From Coturnix japonica (Eukaryota > Chordata > Aves > Galliformes > Phasianidae), in NCBI RefSeq assembly GCF_001577835.2, contig NC_029542.1:4571060-4635059 (forward strand): a DNA stretch of 64,000 bases. Reading direction: 5' to 3'. The notes below the pieces were generated by a model. The model was not told where the DNA came from, made no database searches, and saw nothing but the letters and a program-made list of their open reading frames with translations. Position numbers and translations under genes: made by a program. This document shows positions 10,255 to 28,434 of the stretch, piece by piece. The first letter of the stretch is position 1; each line of letters opens with the position of its first letter.

Positions 10255-11698
10255 GCATCCCTCGCTGGAGCACCTCCCGACCGGGTGACAGCTGCCAGGA
10301 GAGGCTGGACCATCTCCCTTGTGCTGGTCCTTAAAGCTTCTTCGATTATTTATTGTCACTACAAAACCAAACCAAAGCTGTGCAAACAGGTACTGTCACA
10401 GTCAACGTTACCAAATACTGCTAAGGACTTAGTGAAGGGAAAGAAATAAGTGTGTATTGAATATAGATCTTTTAAGTTGCCAGTGTCTTTAGCTCAGGCA
10501 GGTGGTTGCAGTTGGGTTTATCTGTGCCACTGATTTCAGGGCTGCAGCTCAGCAGGTGAATCTGCTCTGTAACCTCACACCTGATATAAACCCTATTGAA
10601 CCTGGGAGCAGGGAGAAATAGGAGAGTGCTAAAAGCTGTTGCTGTGCTAATGCAGCTCAGGAATAGGGTTATTCTGCAGCTGCAGGTTTTCAATACCTCC
10701 CTCTGAAGCAGCTCTTAGAAAAGCAAGAGTCTGCTTTTAATTTCTGTAGCTGCTTTGGAGAAGGCCCGGGAGAACTGAGGGCAGGTTTATTAGCATGTCA
10801 CTGCCAGGGCAATGCTCATTACATGGAGCAGCAAGCGAGCTCTGTGCTGAAGGAGTGCCCTGGGGCCTCGCTGTGCTGACTCTTCAGTAACACCCCTGAA
10901 TGGGAAAGGAGTGAACTTTCATTGCAGCCTTTTCCTCCTTGTTCTGATGAGTGCTGAATTGGGCCTGGCTTTATCTTTTTCTGGGTTGTGATGTGGCCAC
11001 ACTGAACAGGAAAGTTCAGTAGCTGCAGCACAGCATTACTCTGAGTTCACACTGCTGTTCCTTAGCACCATGATTTTATGTGGGTATATATATTTATATA
11101 CATGTAACCAGCCTTGATTTTATTTTATAGATCACTGAAATCATTGTAAAGTGTAATCAATGCCAGTTTTGCAGTGTCTCACTTGCCACACGCTGCTGCT
11201 GTCAGTGTGAATCAGCAAACCAAGCACAATGATGGCATTGGACAGCATCACCCTCCATGGCATTGACACATACAGCAGGACTTGTTCTCTAGTCGTGTTC
11301 TTGCTACCACTCCAACAGTAGCAACTATTTATTTTATGTTGTTTTTCCACTGTAGATGAGGTAATGCTAAGTTTCTCAGCTCCGGGTTGCTTGATTTTTG
11401 AATGCTGCAGCTGGAGATGGTTGAAGCTGTTGCTTCTGTTTGACTTAAATGAAGAAAAGCTTTTTGGTGGGGTTGATTTTTAGATGAAATTGTTTTTCCA
11501 AACCCTGTGACCTTTTGGATATAATACAATAGAAGCCCAGTAGGAGTCAGACCCTGTGGTGTCGCACACAACTGATGACACGTACAGGGCACAGCTTAAT
11601 TTCCTTTAGATGCAACCTCTTGCCTTGAGAGGAAGATGCGGATTTTTACAGACCTCATATGTGAAAGTGACATATTTTTCTATTATGGAAAATGATTA

Positions 11699-11704
11699 AA
11701 TAAA
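11699..11704 (+). terminator. MLX: MLX polyadenylation signal and 1.45-kb 3'UTR
   Basis: Overlapping ATTAAA (11695) and AATAAA (11699) end an AT-rich 3'UTR running from 10255 to about 11720. The UTR is markedly more AT-rich than the exons and contains a TATATATTTATATACATG stretch near 11085. I see no gene inside it. Confidence 0.85.
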
Positions 11705-11893
11705 TTTTGCTGAATGTTTTAATGGCTCTTCTGCTTTTATTTCTGGTGCTGTGTGCCTGGAGACTTTAATGGGATCAGGTAAGGGCTGCACCCACTGCAG
11801 CTGTGGCTCACGGACCACGTCCAAGGCCAGCCCTGCTACCCTCTCAACACAGAAGACACCACAGCAGAGCACATCTGGAACAGAAGGATGGTG

Positions 11894-11899
11894 TTTAAT
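11894..11899 (-). terminator. PSMC3IP: PSMC3IP polyadenylation signal (ATTAAA)
   Basis: Read on the minus strand, 11899-11894 is ATTAAA, about 415 nt after the PSMC3IP stop. The 3'UTR spans about 11875-12313. The MLX and PSMC3IP polyadenylation signals are about 190 bp apart, a tail-to-tail arrangement. Confidence 0.75.
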
Positions 11900-12313
11900 G
11901 AATCGTGGGGTTGTGTACAACTCTGTACATACTGTGGGAAGCAGCTCCCTCCATGTATGGAGTTTACAGAAATATGGGCCATAATGGTAATTCGTTCCTT
12001 CACCTCCGTGAGGTGCTTCCTTCCTGTTCTTATCAACACACCATCCCTGTAACCCAGTGCTCTTACACCCTCCCAGTCACTGCCTAGTGAAGAAGCCCAA
12101 CCAAAATGGAGAGGGTCCACTGCTGAGTCAATTGCTCTGAACTTCCCTTCCAGGGGCAAAGCACTTTTAAACAAAAATATATAAAAGTGCAGAACAAGCA
12201 CAAGCCCTGGAAAAAAATTACAGAAGAAAACGAACCTAAAACCCAACAACTGAGTTTCAGCATTGGATCCACCACCATGTGTTCTCTGTAAAGCAATGAG
12301 ATCCACCTGCACC

Positions 12314-13969
12314 TCACAGAGCTGCTGGGAGTGTAACATTGTGCTCCTCATCAGTTTCTATTCCAACCTCCTCCTGCACGAGGACAAAGTGCTCCTGTAG
12401 CAGACGGCTGCCCTCTGACACAGCAGGCGCAGCTGCCCTGGGACACAAGCAGAAGCAGGGGGACTTACAAAGAATTGCTTCTTGCTTTTGGGGTATCCCT
12501 CCAGGATGGCATCGAGCAGCTCGGTTGCCTGGCAGGACAGAGAAGTTAGATGAGATTTGCAGGACTGATGCTGAGCTTTCTGCCACAGCTGTGGGATACT
12601 GCCTCCCATACAGGGAGCCAACACAGCTGTTCCCACATTAACCCCTGCACAGGGATGCAAGAGCTTGTTTTGTTTCCCCAAGAACAAATAAAAGACTGTG
12701 CCCGCTCCACTGTCACTGTGGGTTTGCCACTGACATTTCTGCCCACCTCACGTTCAATGGGGAAACCATTACCATCCGCTTCCTCCTCCGCCACTCCTTG
12801 CAGTACAGCTTGTGCTCGCTGCAGACCTGTCAAAGGAAAGGCAAAGTGAGAACAACTCAGCCAGCAGCCACTGCATTGAGTGTCTGTGAGCTCAAAGCCA
12901 GGAGATGGATTGGTAGCGCCCAGTGACTGGACAAAGATTTGCAAGGAAAGGACAACTTGTGCTATTCCAAGTTGCTCTGAGCAGCCTCGATGCAGACTGT
13001 GCTGTACGTTCCTACGTTCCTCACTCCCCCAACCCCCCCCAGCTCTTCACCTTCTCTTTTTCCTCTGGCGTTACGTGGTTGGTGGCAGACTTGATCCTCT
13101 CCAGTTTCTCCGTGTAACTGCTGCAGTCCTTCCTCAGCTCTTCAACCTCCCGGGCCATGTCCGTCGTGGTCATGGTGCCGTTCAGCTCCTTCAGCTCTGG
13201 AGGGCGGCGCCGATCACCGGCTCGGCCGGTCCCCGCGGTGCCCACGGCCGCCCGCGGTCGGTGCCGTGTGGGCGCTCACCTGCCTCCAGCTGCCGGCAGT
13301 TGTTCAGCAGCTCCTGCAGCTCCCGGGATCGCGCGGTGATGTCGGCGTCCAACGCACGAAGCTCCGCATCGCCCGCGGCCGGGAGCTGCTCCTGGGGGCG
13401 GGGGGGGCTCAGCGGGGCCGGGGGGGGCGGGGGGCGCGGCCGGTGCCGGGTCTCACCTGGTCGGCGAAGTAAATCTTGTGTTTGCCGTACGGCTTCTCAC
13501 GGACACGGCCCTGCTGAGCCAGCTGCTCCAGCGCCTTCAGCACGGCCTGGACGGCGGGACAGAGCCACGTCAGCACCGACACCGGGAGCACCGACAGACA
13601 CCGACAGCCCCAACAGACACCGCCATTCCCGCACTGAGCCCCGCTCCGTGGTTCGGTCTCCCGGCCGTTTCCCGCTCACCGCTTTGCCCATCCCGGTCTC
13701 CCGCTGCAGGTTCCCGTGCACATCCTGCGCGCTGTACGGCCGGTTCTGCTCCCGCAGGTAACGCAGCACGACGGCACCGGGCCCTGCGGGACAGCAACGC
13801 TCGCACCGTGTCCGCCCAGGAGCGGCTCCTGTCCGTTCCGTCCCCCCCCCCCCGTTCACGTTCCGTTCCGTCCCGTCCCGTCCCGTCCCGTCCCGTCCCG
13901 TCCCGTCCCGTCCCGTTCCGTTCCCCGCTCCCCTCCGCTCCCCTCGGGTCCCTCCCGCCCTTTGCTCAT
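12314..13969 (-). CDS. PSMC3IP: PSMC3-interacting protein / HOP2, meiotic recombination factor
   Basis: Forms the HOP2-MND1 complex that stimulates RAD51/DMC1 strand invasion in meiosis. Seven exons are secure: 13680-13783, 13457-13546, 13280-13391, 13051-13196, 12773-12826, 12469-12528 and 12314-12373. They encode the winged-helix segment (YLREQNRPYSAQDVHGNLQR, ALEQLAQQGRV, GKHKIYFADQ), a leucine-rich coiled coil (LKELNGTM, EVEELRKDCSSYTEKLERI) and the C-terminus (LYCKEWRRRKRM, LLDAILEGYPKSKKQFF). The first exon is uncertain: an ATG at 13969 begins MSKGRE, like human MSKGRAE, but is followed by a GGGAC pentamer array, and the only nearby GT donor leaves the wrong phase. About 208 residues plus exon 1; human has 217. 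Confidence 0.93.
13861..13920. repeat. TCCCG pentanucleotide array (GGGAC on the minus strand) at PSMC3IP exon 1
   Basis: Twelve tandem pentamers, nine of them exact TCCCG, begin about 50 bp after the presumed PSMC3IP start codon. On the gene's sense strand the array is a run of GGGAC, which fits the G-quadruplex pattern of G3 tracts with 2-nt loops. Confidence 0.92.
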
Positions 13970-14100
13970 CTTCTTCCCGCGCCCCGCTCAGATGCTGTGA
14001 CGCACTTCCGGCGCGACGCACCGCTAAGGAGAGGCGCTTCCTGTTCCGCCCCGCTTCCGCCCCGCTTCCGGTCGCGGCCCTCGGGCAGTTCCGGTGCCCT
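13970..14100. promoter_or_regulatory. PSMC3IP: PSMC3IP promoter with clustered ETS motifs
   Basis: Upstream of the presumed start, CTTCCG/CTTCCGG (inverted ETS core) occurs at least four times, at about 14006, 14054, 14064 and 14074, in a CpG-rich stretch without a TATA box. From 14100 to 14295 I see only GC-rich spacer. Confidence 0.5.
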
Positions 14101-14315
14101 TTGTGGCCGCCGTGGCCGTCCCGCTTTCAGGGCGCTCCCCCACAGCCGCTGTCGGCGTCAACTCACCCGATACGGGGCGGCTTTAAACGGGGCGGAACGA
14201 TCCGGGCCGGGCCGCGGGCACAGCCGCTGCTCCCGGGCCGTTCCCAACGCCGCCATTTCCGCCCCGCGGCTCCATTGAACCCAGTTACCACAACACGAAC
14301 CGAATGAACCAAGGA

Positions 14316-14321
14316 TTTAAT
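14316..14321 (-). terminator. RETREG3: RETREG3 distal polyadenylation signal (ATTAAA)
   Basis: Read on the minus strand this is ATTAAA, about 1.35 kb after the RETREG3 stop. A proximal AATAAA candidate lies at 15492-15497, about 175 nt after the stop, so short and long 3'UTRs (15670 to about 15475 or 14295) are both possible. Confidence 0.6.
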
Positions 14322-15670
14322 CCCAGCCGTGAGCTCGGCACGGCCCGTGTCCCCCAGCTCAGCTCCATGAGCTCCTCCCTCCGCTCCCACCGCGGCCGTT
14401 GTGTCACTATGAGCTGCATCTTGAAAGGTGCAAAGGAAGATTTTATGGCAGAATAAAATAAAGCCTCGGTCACGGCTGCAATAAACCACCCCCGAGGCCG
14501 ATCCCCGCAGTGTGCGGCCAACAGCCTCAGAGCACAACAAAGGAAAAGCAAAGCACACAGATGGGAGCTGCCCTGAAGAGGTGAATGATCCGTATCTATG
14601 GCTTAGAAAAAGCGATGGGGAAGCTCAATGACTCAGAAAGGGCTGGAAAGTTTGGGCGATCCAGCTTGAAGAACGTCTCTCCCCTGTGGGTTGCTGGTTT
14701 CAGTGACCACAACAAACAGTTCTTCAGTCACTCGTGGTCGAGCTGCCGTCCTCCATTCGGCTCCTGCTCTCGACTGTACAAAGCTGGGAAGCAGCAGGTT
14801 GTCCTGGGAGCCCAGAACAAAACTGGCCACACAGGACAGTCTGCTTCTGTCCTCCAGAAAATCTCCCCGAGAGGCAGTGTCAGGGAAACGTCGTATTGCT
14901 GCCGTCCATGCTGAACGTGTTCTGGAACAACACAGGAAGGTTTTACTATTTGTTAGTCCATTAAGAAAGCAACATGAGAACAGCTGCCACATGTGGATGT
15001 TCTTTGCGGGATTCTAGTCTTCACAGTAGATGTCTTATTGCCATTAAGTTTCTTACAAAATAGCATCACTAGAAAGCTTGAACTGGAGATGAGTGGCCAA
15101 TAAAGTCACAAACATTTGTGGCTGTACACCATCGCATTCACAACAGGAGGAAGGTGTTTGTTTCTACCCACAGCTGAATATTGCTGGGAGAGAATTAGAT
15201 TTCTGTGCATGTTTTAGGGACAGGGAATGATTGTCTTAAAGACAGAACAGCATTAAGTCCCAGACATTAAGTTTGAAGGGAAACCAATCCCATTATCACA
15301 TAACAGCCCCAAGAAGATCGGCTTCAAGATTGCTCCCAGTGATGCTAAGTCGGTCTGATTTAGTGGTCTCTAGAACTGCAGACACTGGACTAATTGTCGT
15401 AGGTGAGGAAATTTGGAGGAAGCAGCATCCTGGCATGAGTGACTGTGGAGCAATCACATCGATGCCTTTTCCCTCTGAATTACCAACACAGTTTATTTCA
15501 AAAATCCAAGCGAAGCTACAGAGTCACAGGTCAGTTGACTTCTCAGCCGGGACTGGTTGTATCATTACTCATGCTCACACAAGAGACAACCTAGGTAACT
15601 GTGCAATGCTTTTTCCTTCCAGGATTCCCCTCCACGATACACAACAGAAAACCAGAAGGGAAGTGATTGC

Positions 15671-18600
15671 TTATTGGCCTCGTGAGCCAGCAGGATCCAG
15701 CTGGTTCAGCTCAGACTGATCCAGAAGTTCAAAGTCATCTCCTTCTGCATCAGTGTCCAAGTCCAAGCTGGCCGTCCTAAGATAAGTCTTTGCATCTCTG
15801 TGGGGATTGTCACTGCGTGAGGAGCCTGGCTGCTGAGTGGCTCCTGACAGTGCAAGTTGTATCATCCCCCTGGTGACAAACCCAGCTATGTTGTTGGTGA
15901 GATTCTGTACAGATGGCAGTACACCAGCTTCTTCCTGGTAATAAGGGAGATGCACATCTTCTGTTACTTGTGGGCGGTAAGCCAGACTTGGGATCCCAAT
16001 GCTGGTGTCATCTTCATCATCTAGGCCAGTTGCTTCTGGGTTTATGGAAGGGAAGTCAGGGAGATCCCGAGCAAAAGATTCTTCTGGGTCACTGTGACCA
16101 TCCAGGTCTAGAAGAGAAGAATGAACACTTTAAATACACAGCACATGCCAAACACCCTGCAGGCATAGACAGCACAGCAAGCAAAAGCTGGGCCACTGCC
16201 TCACCAGAGCAGTTGAACCTGCCAGCCTTTGAAGAACCACCATAATCCTGTACTAAAATACCACATGAATTACAAAGGAAGCTGAGCTGAAAAAAAAAAA
16301 ACACAAGCAGTTTCATCTCATCCTGGCCATCCAGACAGAGATCAAGCAGCCAGATCTTAAGGGTAGAAGGGAATGTGCATCTTCCCTGCAACCCATCACA
16401 CTGGTGCCTGCTCACTATTTCATATCTTTGAGAAGCTGCCCATTTCCACTCACCTTCTGATCCCTCTGTCAGTGGAGTCTGACCCCTTGAAAGGTTAAAC
16501 ATCCCACTTTCAGTGTACGAAACCTCAGCATCTGAGTGTTCTGAGTCAGAGATGGTTAGTTCCTTGGCAACCACAGAGTCATCCAGCTTTGAAACAGGAG
16601 ATACAGTAGAAAATGTCAAATACTGGAAATCTCATTCCTGTGCCTCAAGATAAAACATGCAATCCACTGGCTGCCAGTTAAGCCCAGTCCTCAAGGGACA
16701 CCAATATCTGAGGCTCATTTCATGCTTTACTGTCTGTCTAGCTTCCATCACAAGGCAGCTACAACATACTGGATACAGTGCTGTGCACTGCATGACTGCA
16801 CAATGCAGACAGCTTGTTCTTGTTAGCTGAGCTTCTCTGTTCCACAGACACTTCATTACCTTGGGACAGAAAGCAGCAAGCTCCTCTTCACTGTCACTCC
16901 CATCATCCGTACCCTCCTGATTAATGGATCGGCGACGTACTGCCAGAAACAGAGGCAAAGCTTATTATTGCTGCTAGGACAGAGGTCTGTTAAAAAAAGA
17001 TTAAAAAAATCAGCTTTGCACCATGCAGAAAACCCAAAACTGGCAGACTGGGACATAACACAGCATACTTTGTTCATCAGCACAGCAATGACTTGGGCTG
17101 CTGCAGATCTGTTGCTGAGATGAACACGCTTTGCAGCAACTTTAAAGTGAAAAAAGAGGAAGGACTCAGTAGTACTGCAGCACAGGACGAACAGTTCTGG
17201 CAGCTGAGAAAAGGCACAGTTCAGCACTACAAACAGCTTACACCTAGTGCTCACTACCTGGCAGTTTCCCATGGAGGCAGAGCTGCCTTGCTTCCCTGCC
17301 AATCAGTTGTATTTGCCAAGGGCCCTGGAATAGCTGCCATTTGAGACATGCAGCACTGTCCCACTCACTCCAAGATGGGGACTTTATCAAACACCAGTAC
17401 CTGAAAGGTCAGAAACACACTATGGTAACTTACATTGCTTTTCCCGCTGCTTTGATATCATGTAGCCTCGAACACTGAAATCCAGCCGCTGCAGAGCTGG
17501 TTCCAGCTTCATGTACATGCGATGCCCCAACCTGTGGTACACAGCAAGGGGCCACAGCAGGACGAAGAGCACTGAGAAAAGTAGGAACATTGATTAGAAA
17601 TTGTACAGGATGTTACTTGGCAAATATCTTGTTCAGTTTGTGAGTCAGTATCACATACATACAGAATCAGAAGATCTGAGCACTAAAGGTAACATGGCAA
17701 AGGCTGTCAGAATGGGTGCAATCGCCTCTGCTAACTTAAGAAAATAGAGAAACCAACTCTTCAGTGCTCAGATCTGTAGTTAACAAGCACTCAAACATGT
17801 TCTGTCTGAACCAGAGACCTTAGAGTCCCGGTCAGTAATCAGCATATTCTAGGCAGAACGTATTATTTTAAATTTAAAGCCACTCACACAGGTTTTCCTT
17901 CGGAGCAGAAAGCTCTATCCCTCAGACATTCAGATCTTGTATATCTCTACCCCTCTTCATTTTAAGATTTGGCACAGGGTTCTTCTACTTACAGAGCAAG
18001 TATGAGAGCAGGAGTCCAGGGATATACCGGCCCAGAACAGCCAGGAATGTAAAGACTCCACATACTAGAAGGCAAAACTGAACACATGGGAGACAGTGAG
18101 TTTCCAAAGTTAAGTGATGGAATCACTCACTTCTTTATCATCTTGCTCTCTGAAGATTTCTAGGTAAAGTTCTAACTCTTAACAAAGCAAAGCCTTCCTA
18201 GCATTCAACCATCACAAAGGGATGCCAGCAGTCAGTAATTTACTAAAGTTTACCAGTTCTCACCTTGCCAGGGCTTTCCCTCTTGAAAACAAAGAGATTA
18301 CTTAAGAAGTTGGTCCAAGACACCCATCCTTCAGCCAAATGGTGACACAGTTCTGGCACTCCAAGCAGCCGAGGGTGGACATATCCCCAGCTGCAGGAAA
18401 GGTAAAAATTCAGAAACAAGGTTTTAAGTAAGCCTTGTGCCTTACTTAAATGTGTCTGATTACTTCAGAGGCACTATCTTCATTAAGTTCTACTGGTGTT
18501 TCTTAACTGCTAGTCACAAGTACATGAAACTTAGGAATAGCAATTCCTTTTGTATTTGGGCTTCTTACAAATACAAACAACAACCACCCAACAAGGAAGT

Positions 18601-20646
18601 CATGTGGCAACAGCTCAAGTGATTTAAGCAGGTGTTGAGCATCCAGTGTGGCTCAGCAGCATAAGCAGGCAGAAGGGTGTGCCCAGAGATAGGAAGGTGT
18701 TATTAGTAAGAGAACACCCACTATTAATACTGCAGTCAGACCATAACTATGCACTAACAATCCCTGGGACGTGACTCTTTAGACATTCCACACCTGGGCT
18801 CAGAAGATGCATTTATTGGTACAAAAAGTTGTTTTCCTGCTACTGGAGACCCATACAAAAGGAACTGTTTTTAAGACAGCACCTCTAACTTAGGGGTGGA
18901 AGGGAATAGAGCAGCAGAGATTTTACAGTGCTCAAGCAAGCATTACTGTATGCCAATGTAAAGGCAAAGAGTAATGGTTTGTGCAAGTAAAAAACCTGTC
19001 ACAGCAGAATGACAAAGTTCAGGGCTCCATTCTCCCTCCACTAAGCAGTTTCCTTCTCTCCTTTCATTCCCCTCTTAAAGAAGCCAACGTTACAAGCACG
19101 TGCAGACAATTATTACACAGTATCATGGCAAAGTACCAAATAGCAGAGAATTCAATTAGTTTCCTACCTCTCATTGTCTAATTCGTCAGGTCTTGCCACT
19201 AAAATATTAAGAACAGACACTATGTTAGTTGCAAGGAATTTGCTATAAGAAAGCTCAGCTTTGGGGATTCAAGTAAAGTTTTAATTAGCTGGGAGACACC
19301 TGAAAAAAGACATTAACTGTTACAGAACATACGACTCGCTCTATAACACGTTTTAAACATGTACATGTTACAGTACAAGATTGCAAGAGAGCCTCCTTGT
19401 TGCCTCCTATGACGTTCTACAAACAAACACTACAGTCAAGGAGACTTCCTCATTATGCATTAAGAGACTGCAAGTTTCTACCAAATAAAACACAAGGGAG
19501 AACTCAGAACATTATGAGGCAAACGCCAGCACCACAAGTGTGAGAAACTCCTATTATTTGTATGGGTCAGGATCTTGTGCGTGCTTCTAGTCTTGGATTC
19601 TGCTGAGCACCAAATGCTGCACACTCTGCACCTCCTGATCTGAAGATAATGCTTCATTTTCTGATAATAACTTAAACGTTGCAACTTACCTCCAATTTCA
19701 GGCCAAATTTTGCTCTTCCACTGATCTAGACAAACTACTACTATAAGAGTAAATGCAACCAGGCACACCAATCGAAGAGAAGTCAGAGCAAAGAACCTAT
19801 GGCAAAGAAACGAACAAATACGTGACCAGCAGGATCTGTGACATGCGAAGGGGACATCACGAACCCGCTGCAAAACGTGCCAACAGCTACAGATAGAGAA
19901 AAGCAGCGGCTGCTTATCAGCTGCCCACGGCCCTGGAGAGGAGCTTATCTCCCGGCGCTGTGCACACTCCTCATTTGCAGCAGGGCTGGAATTCGCGGCC
20001 TGCAGGTCACCCTGTGCCCTGGTCCCACCGCCCAGTTCTGGTTTCGCTGATCAATGTTGTGCTGTAGGACCAGGTGCTCAATACACTCAGAGGGATGAAG
20101 CTCGGGCAGCTGCGGCGCTTCCAGGCTCCCGCCGTGAGCTGCCGCACAACCGGATGTTACCGGCCCGTACCCCAACCCACGAGCCGTCCCGGCCACGGGA
20201 GCTGCGGGACCGGCGCTCAAAGCTCCGCGCCGGGAGGTCGCACTCCCCGACCCGAGAGGCGGCCGAGCGCCCCGCGCGCAGCCCGTAACGGCCGGAGCTG
20301 CCGGCACCGCCCCGAGCAGCGCAGCGACGGCCCGGCACGAACCGACGGGCGGGAGGCCCAGGAGCCGGCCGGGACCGAGGCGGCGCAGCGCGACCAGCGC
20401 AACCAGCGCAGGCCCCGCAGCCCCCGCAGCCCCGCAGCCACCGGCGGCCCCGCAGCCACGTCCCGGCGCTCACCAGAACAGCCCGTGAGCCGCCGCCCAG
20501 CACAGCGCGCTGCGGCCCGGCCGCTCCCACAGCAGCGCGGCCTGCACGGCGCTCAGCAGCCGCTCGTACGGCCCCAGGCGGCCCCGCAGCGCCGCGCTCA
20601 GCTCCCGCACCCGCCGCTGCCGCTCGCCGGGCCGCGCCGCCGCCAT
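15671..20646 (-). CDS. RETREG3: Reticulophagy regulator 3 (FAM134C), ER-phagy receptor
   Basis: ER membrane protein that bends ER tubules and links them to autophagosomes through LC3/GABARAP. Nine exons on the minus strand: 20474-20646, 19690-19796, 19168-19198, 18264-18390, 17993-18077, 17434-17571, 16860-16939, 16454-16586 and 15671-16107; 436 residues (human 466). The reticulon-homology domain has two hydrophobic hairpins, the first around [18 protein letters not shown] and the second around [18 protein letters not shown]. The acidic C-terminal region ends with the LC3-interacting motif FELL at about residues 417-420, preceded by DTDAEGDD. The N-terminus is shorter than in mammals and begins [10 protein letters not shown]. 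It shares a divergent promoter with TUBG1. Confidence 0.95.
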
Positions 20647-20956
20647 GGCTCCTCGCCGGCATCAACATCCGGTCTCCGCCGACATGGCGGCCCCCAGCGC
20701 CGGAAGCGGGACGGCTCCGGGCGCCGCCATCTTGGCCGAAGCGTCGTCCCCGCCGGCCGCGACCGCGCACGCGCGTTTCCAGGGCGCCGCGACGGGACGG
20801 CGGAAGCGGGAGCGGAAGTGCGGCGCGCGCATGCGCAGAGCGGTTGGCGCCGAGCGGGAGACGGCGGCGGAGCGCACGGAGCGGGACTGAACGGAACGGA
20901 ACGGAACGGAACGGGACGGGACGGGACAACGGGACGGGACAACGGGACGGGACGGG
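20647..20956. promoter_or_regulatory. Divergent RETREG3/TUBG1 CpG promoter
   Basis: Only 310 bp separate the two start codons. The segment holds a YY1-type GCCGCCATCTTGG at 20723-20735, an ATGGCGGC at 20684, several GGAAG ETS cores (about 20702, 20801, 20813) and a palindromic NRF1-type GCGCATGCGCA at 20827-20837. There is no TATA box. These motifs are typical of bidirectional housekeeping promoters; function is inferred. Confidence 0.75.
20890..20956 (+). repeat. TUBG1: GGAAC/GGGAC pentamer array in the TUBG1 5'UTR
   Basis: About thirteen pentamers run up to the base before the TUBG1 start codon. The second half contains GGGACGGGACGGGAC runs, a potential G-quadruplex immediately before the ATG. 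Confidence 0.85.
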
Positions 20957-27224
<6,268 letters not shown>

Positions 27225-27332
27225 CCTGGGGACAAGAGGTCTCATGGCCACCATCACGTGCTGCAGGGCACAGCTCTGCTGCACCCACACAGAGCACCAC
27301 TCATGCCCCCCATAGAGCTGCCAGTGGGTGCA

Positions 27333-27352
27333 TACACACACACACACACACG
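27333..27352. repeat. (CA)n microsatellite in the TUBG1 3'UTR
   Basis: Ten AC dinucleotides are followed directly by GTGTG, so the RNA could fold into a small CA/UG hairpin. Confidence 0.9.
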
Positions 27353-27655
27353 TGTGCTCCTCAGCAGTGAGCAGCACTGCCCCTGCAGGGCCTGGGCAGA
27401 GGACAGCCTCCACCACACTGCATGCCCTGGCCCAGGATGGGATCCTCTTGCCCTGGGAGCACGTGTGCACTTGGAGGAGGGCAAGAGGGGAACGGGGGGC
27501 CTGGAGCAGGCCTGGCCCAAAGGCTGGGCCCTGTGGCTGAGGGCTGCGTGTGGCTGAGCTAGTCCTTGCCCTGGGCAGAGTCTTTCTTCCTCCTTTGCCA
27601 GATCAGGCCTGAGCCACTGGCTGCATCTATATATTTTTGTAGGTTATTTTGCTTT

Positions 27656-27661
27656 AATAAA
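27656..27661 (+). terminator. TUBG1: TUBG1 polyadenylation signal (AATAAA)
   Basis: AATAAA about 430 bp after the stop codon, preceded by a T-rich stretch. The 3'UTR is 27225 to about 27680. Confidence 0.9.
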
Positions 27662-27681
27662 GGCTGTTCCTGCACTGACTG

Positions 27682-28408
27682 CCCGCAGTGAGTCCCCACT
27701 GCACTGCAGCACCAAACAGGAGCCCCTGCAGTGGGCAGCATGCTGCTGGGCAGGTGCTGCGGCAGAGCCAGAAATACAGGCAGGACCTGCAGCGCAGCTG
27801 ACCAGGACACCTCCCCGCCCGGCCTGCACTGCACTCGTGGTGACGGCGTTAATGTTTCACAGGGGTGAGGCCACAGGCAGGAGGACCCTGCTGGGATGCC
27901 ATCCCCCCCACTGCAGCCCAAAGTAAAGGGATGGCAGCAGTAGGGAGGACAAGAGGCTGCCAGCACTGCTGGCCCATGCGCAGCCAGCTCTGGTGCTGCT
28001 CAATGCGAGCAACCACGCAACCCCTGACAGCATGGGGTGCGGGGCATTGCTGGCCGCAGCCTGTGCACAGGCAGCCCAAGGTGAGAATTAGCCTTTTCCT
28101 CTGACCCTGTGGCATGGAGCAGCAGGCTAAAAATACTCGTGGCCATTGCAGTGCTGGGCTCCCACGCCTTCTTGGCACAGGCCCCACAGAGGCGCCCGCA
28201 GCAGGGACAGTTCCCCCCCCCCCTGGGGTGGCAGTGCCAGCGGGTGCCGGGGGAGCTGCTGACAAAATGCCAAAGGGCAGCGAGGAGCACAGAGCCAGCA
28301 GCTCCCTGCCCACAAGGACACACTGTGCCGTCCTGCTGCAGACGGGCACCAAGGCTGAATGTCTGCAGGGATGGGGCCCTGCTGCACCTCCCGAGGATGA
28401 GGACGGGG
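27682..28408. other. TUBG1-PLEKHH3 intergenic spacer
   Basis: GC-rich spacer between two converging genes. In human this position holds TUBG2; here I find no tubulin-like translation on either strand. Confidence 0.7.
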
Positions 28409-28428
28409 CTCAGCCTTTCTTTTGTGCA

Positions 28429-28434
28429 TTTATT
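28429..28434 (-). terminator. PLEKHH3: PLEKHH3 polyadenylation signal (AATAAA)
   Basis: Minus-strand AATAAA about 650 nt after the stop codon; 3'UTR 29081 to about 28410. Just upstream in the transcript lies a U-rich tract (minus strand of 28435-28483) of TTTTG and TTG units, a plausible upstream enhancer of polyadenylation. Confidence 0.85.

Noticed and set aside
14451-14456. Plus-strand AATAAA motifs near 14450-14460
   Set aside because: No + strand gene ends here; the motifs lie inside the RETREG3 3'UTR on the opposite strand.
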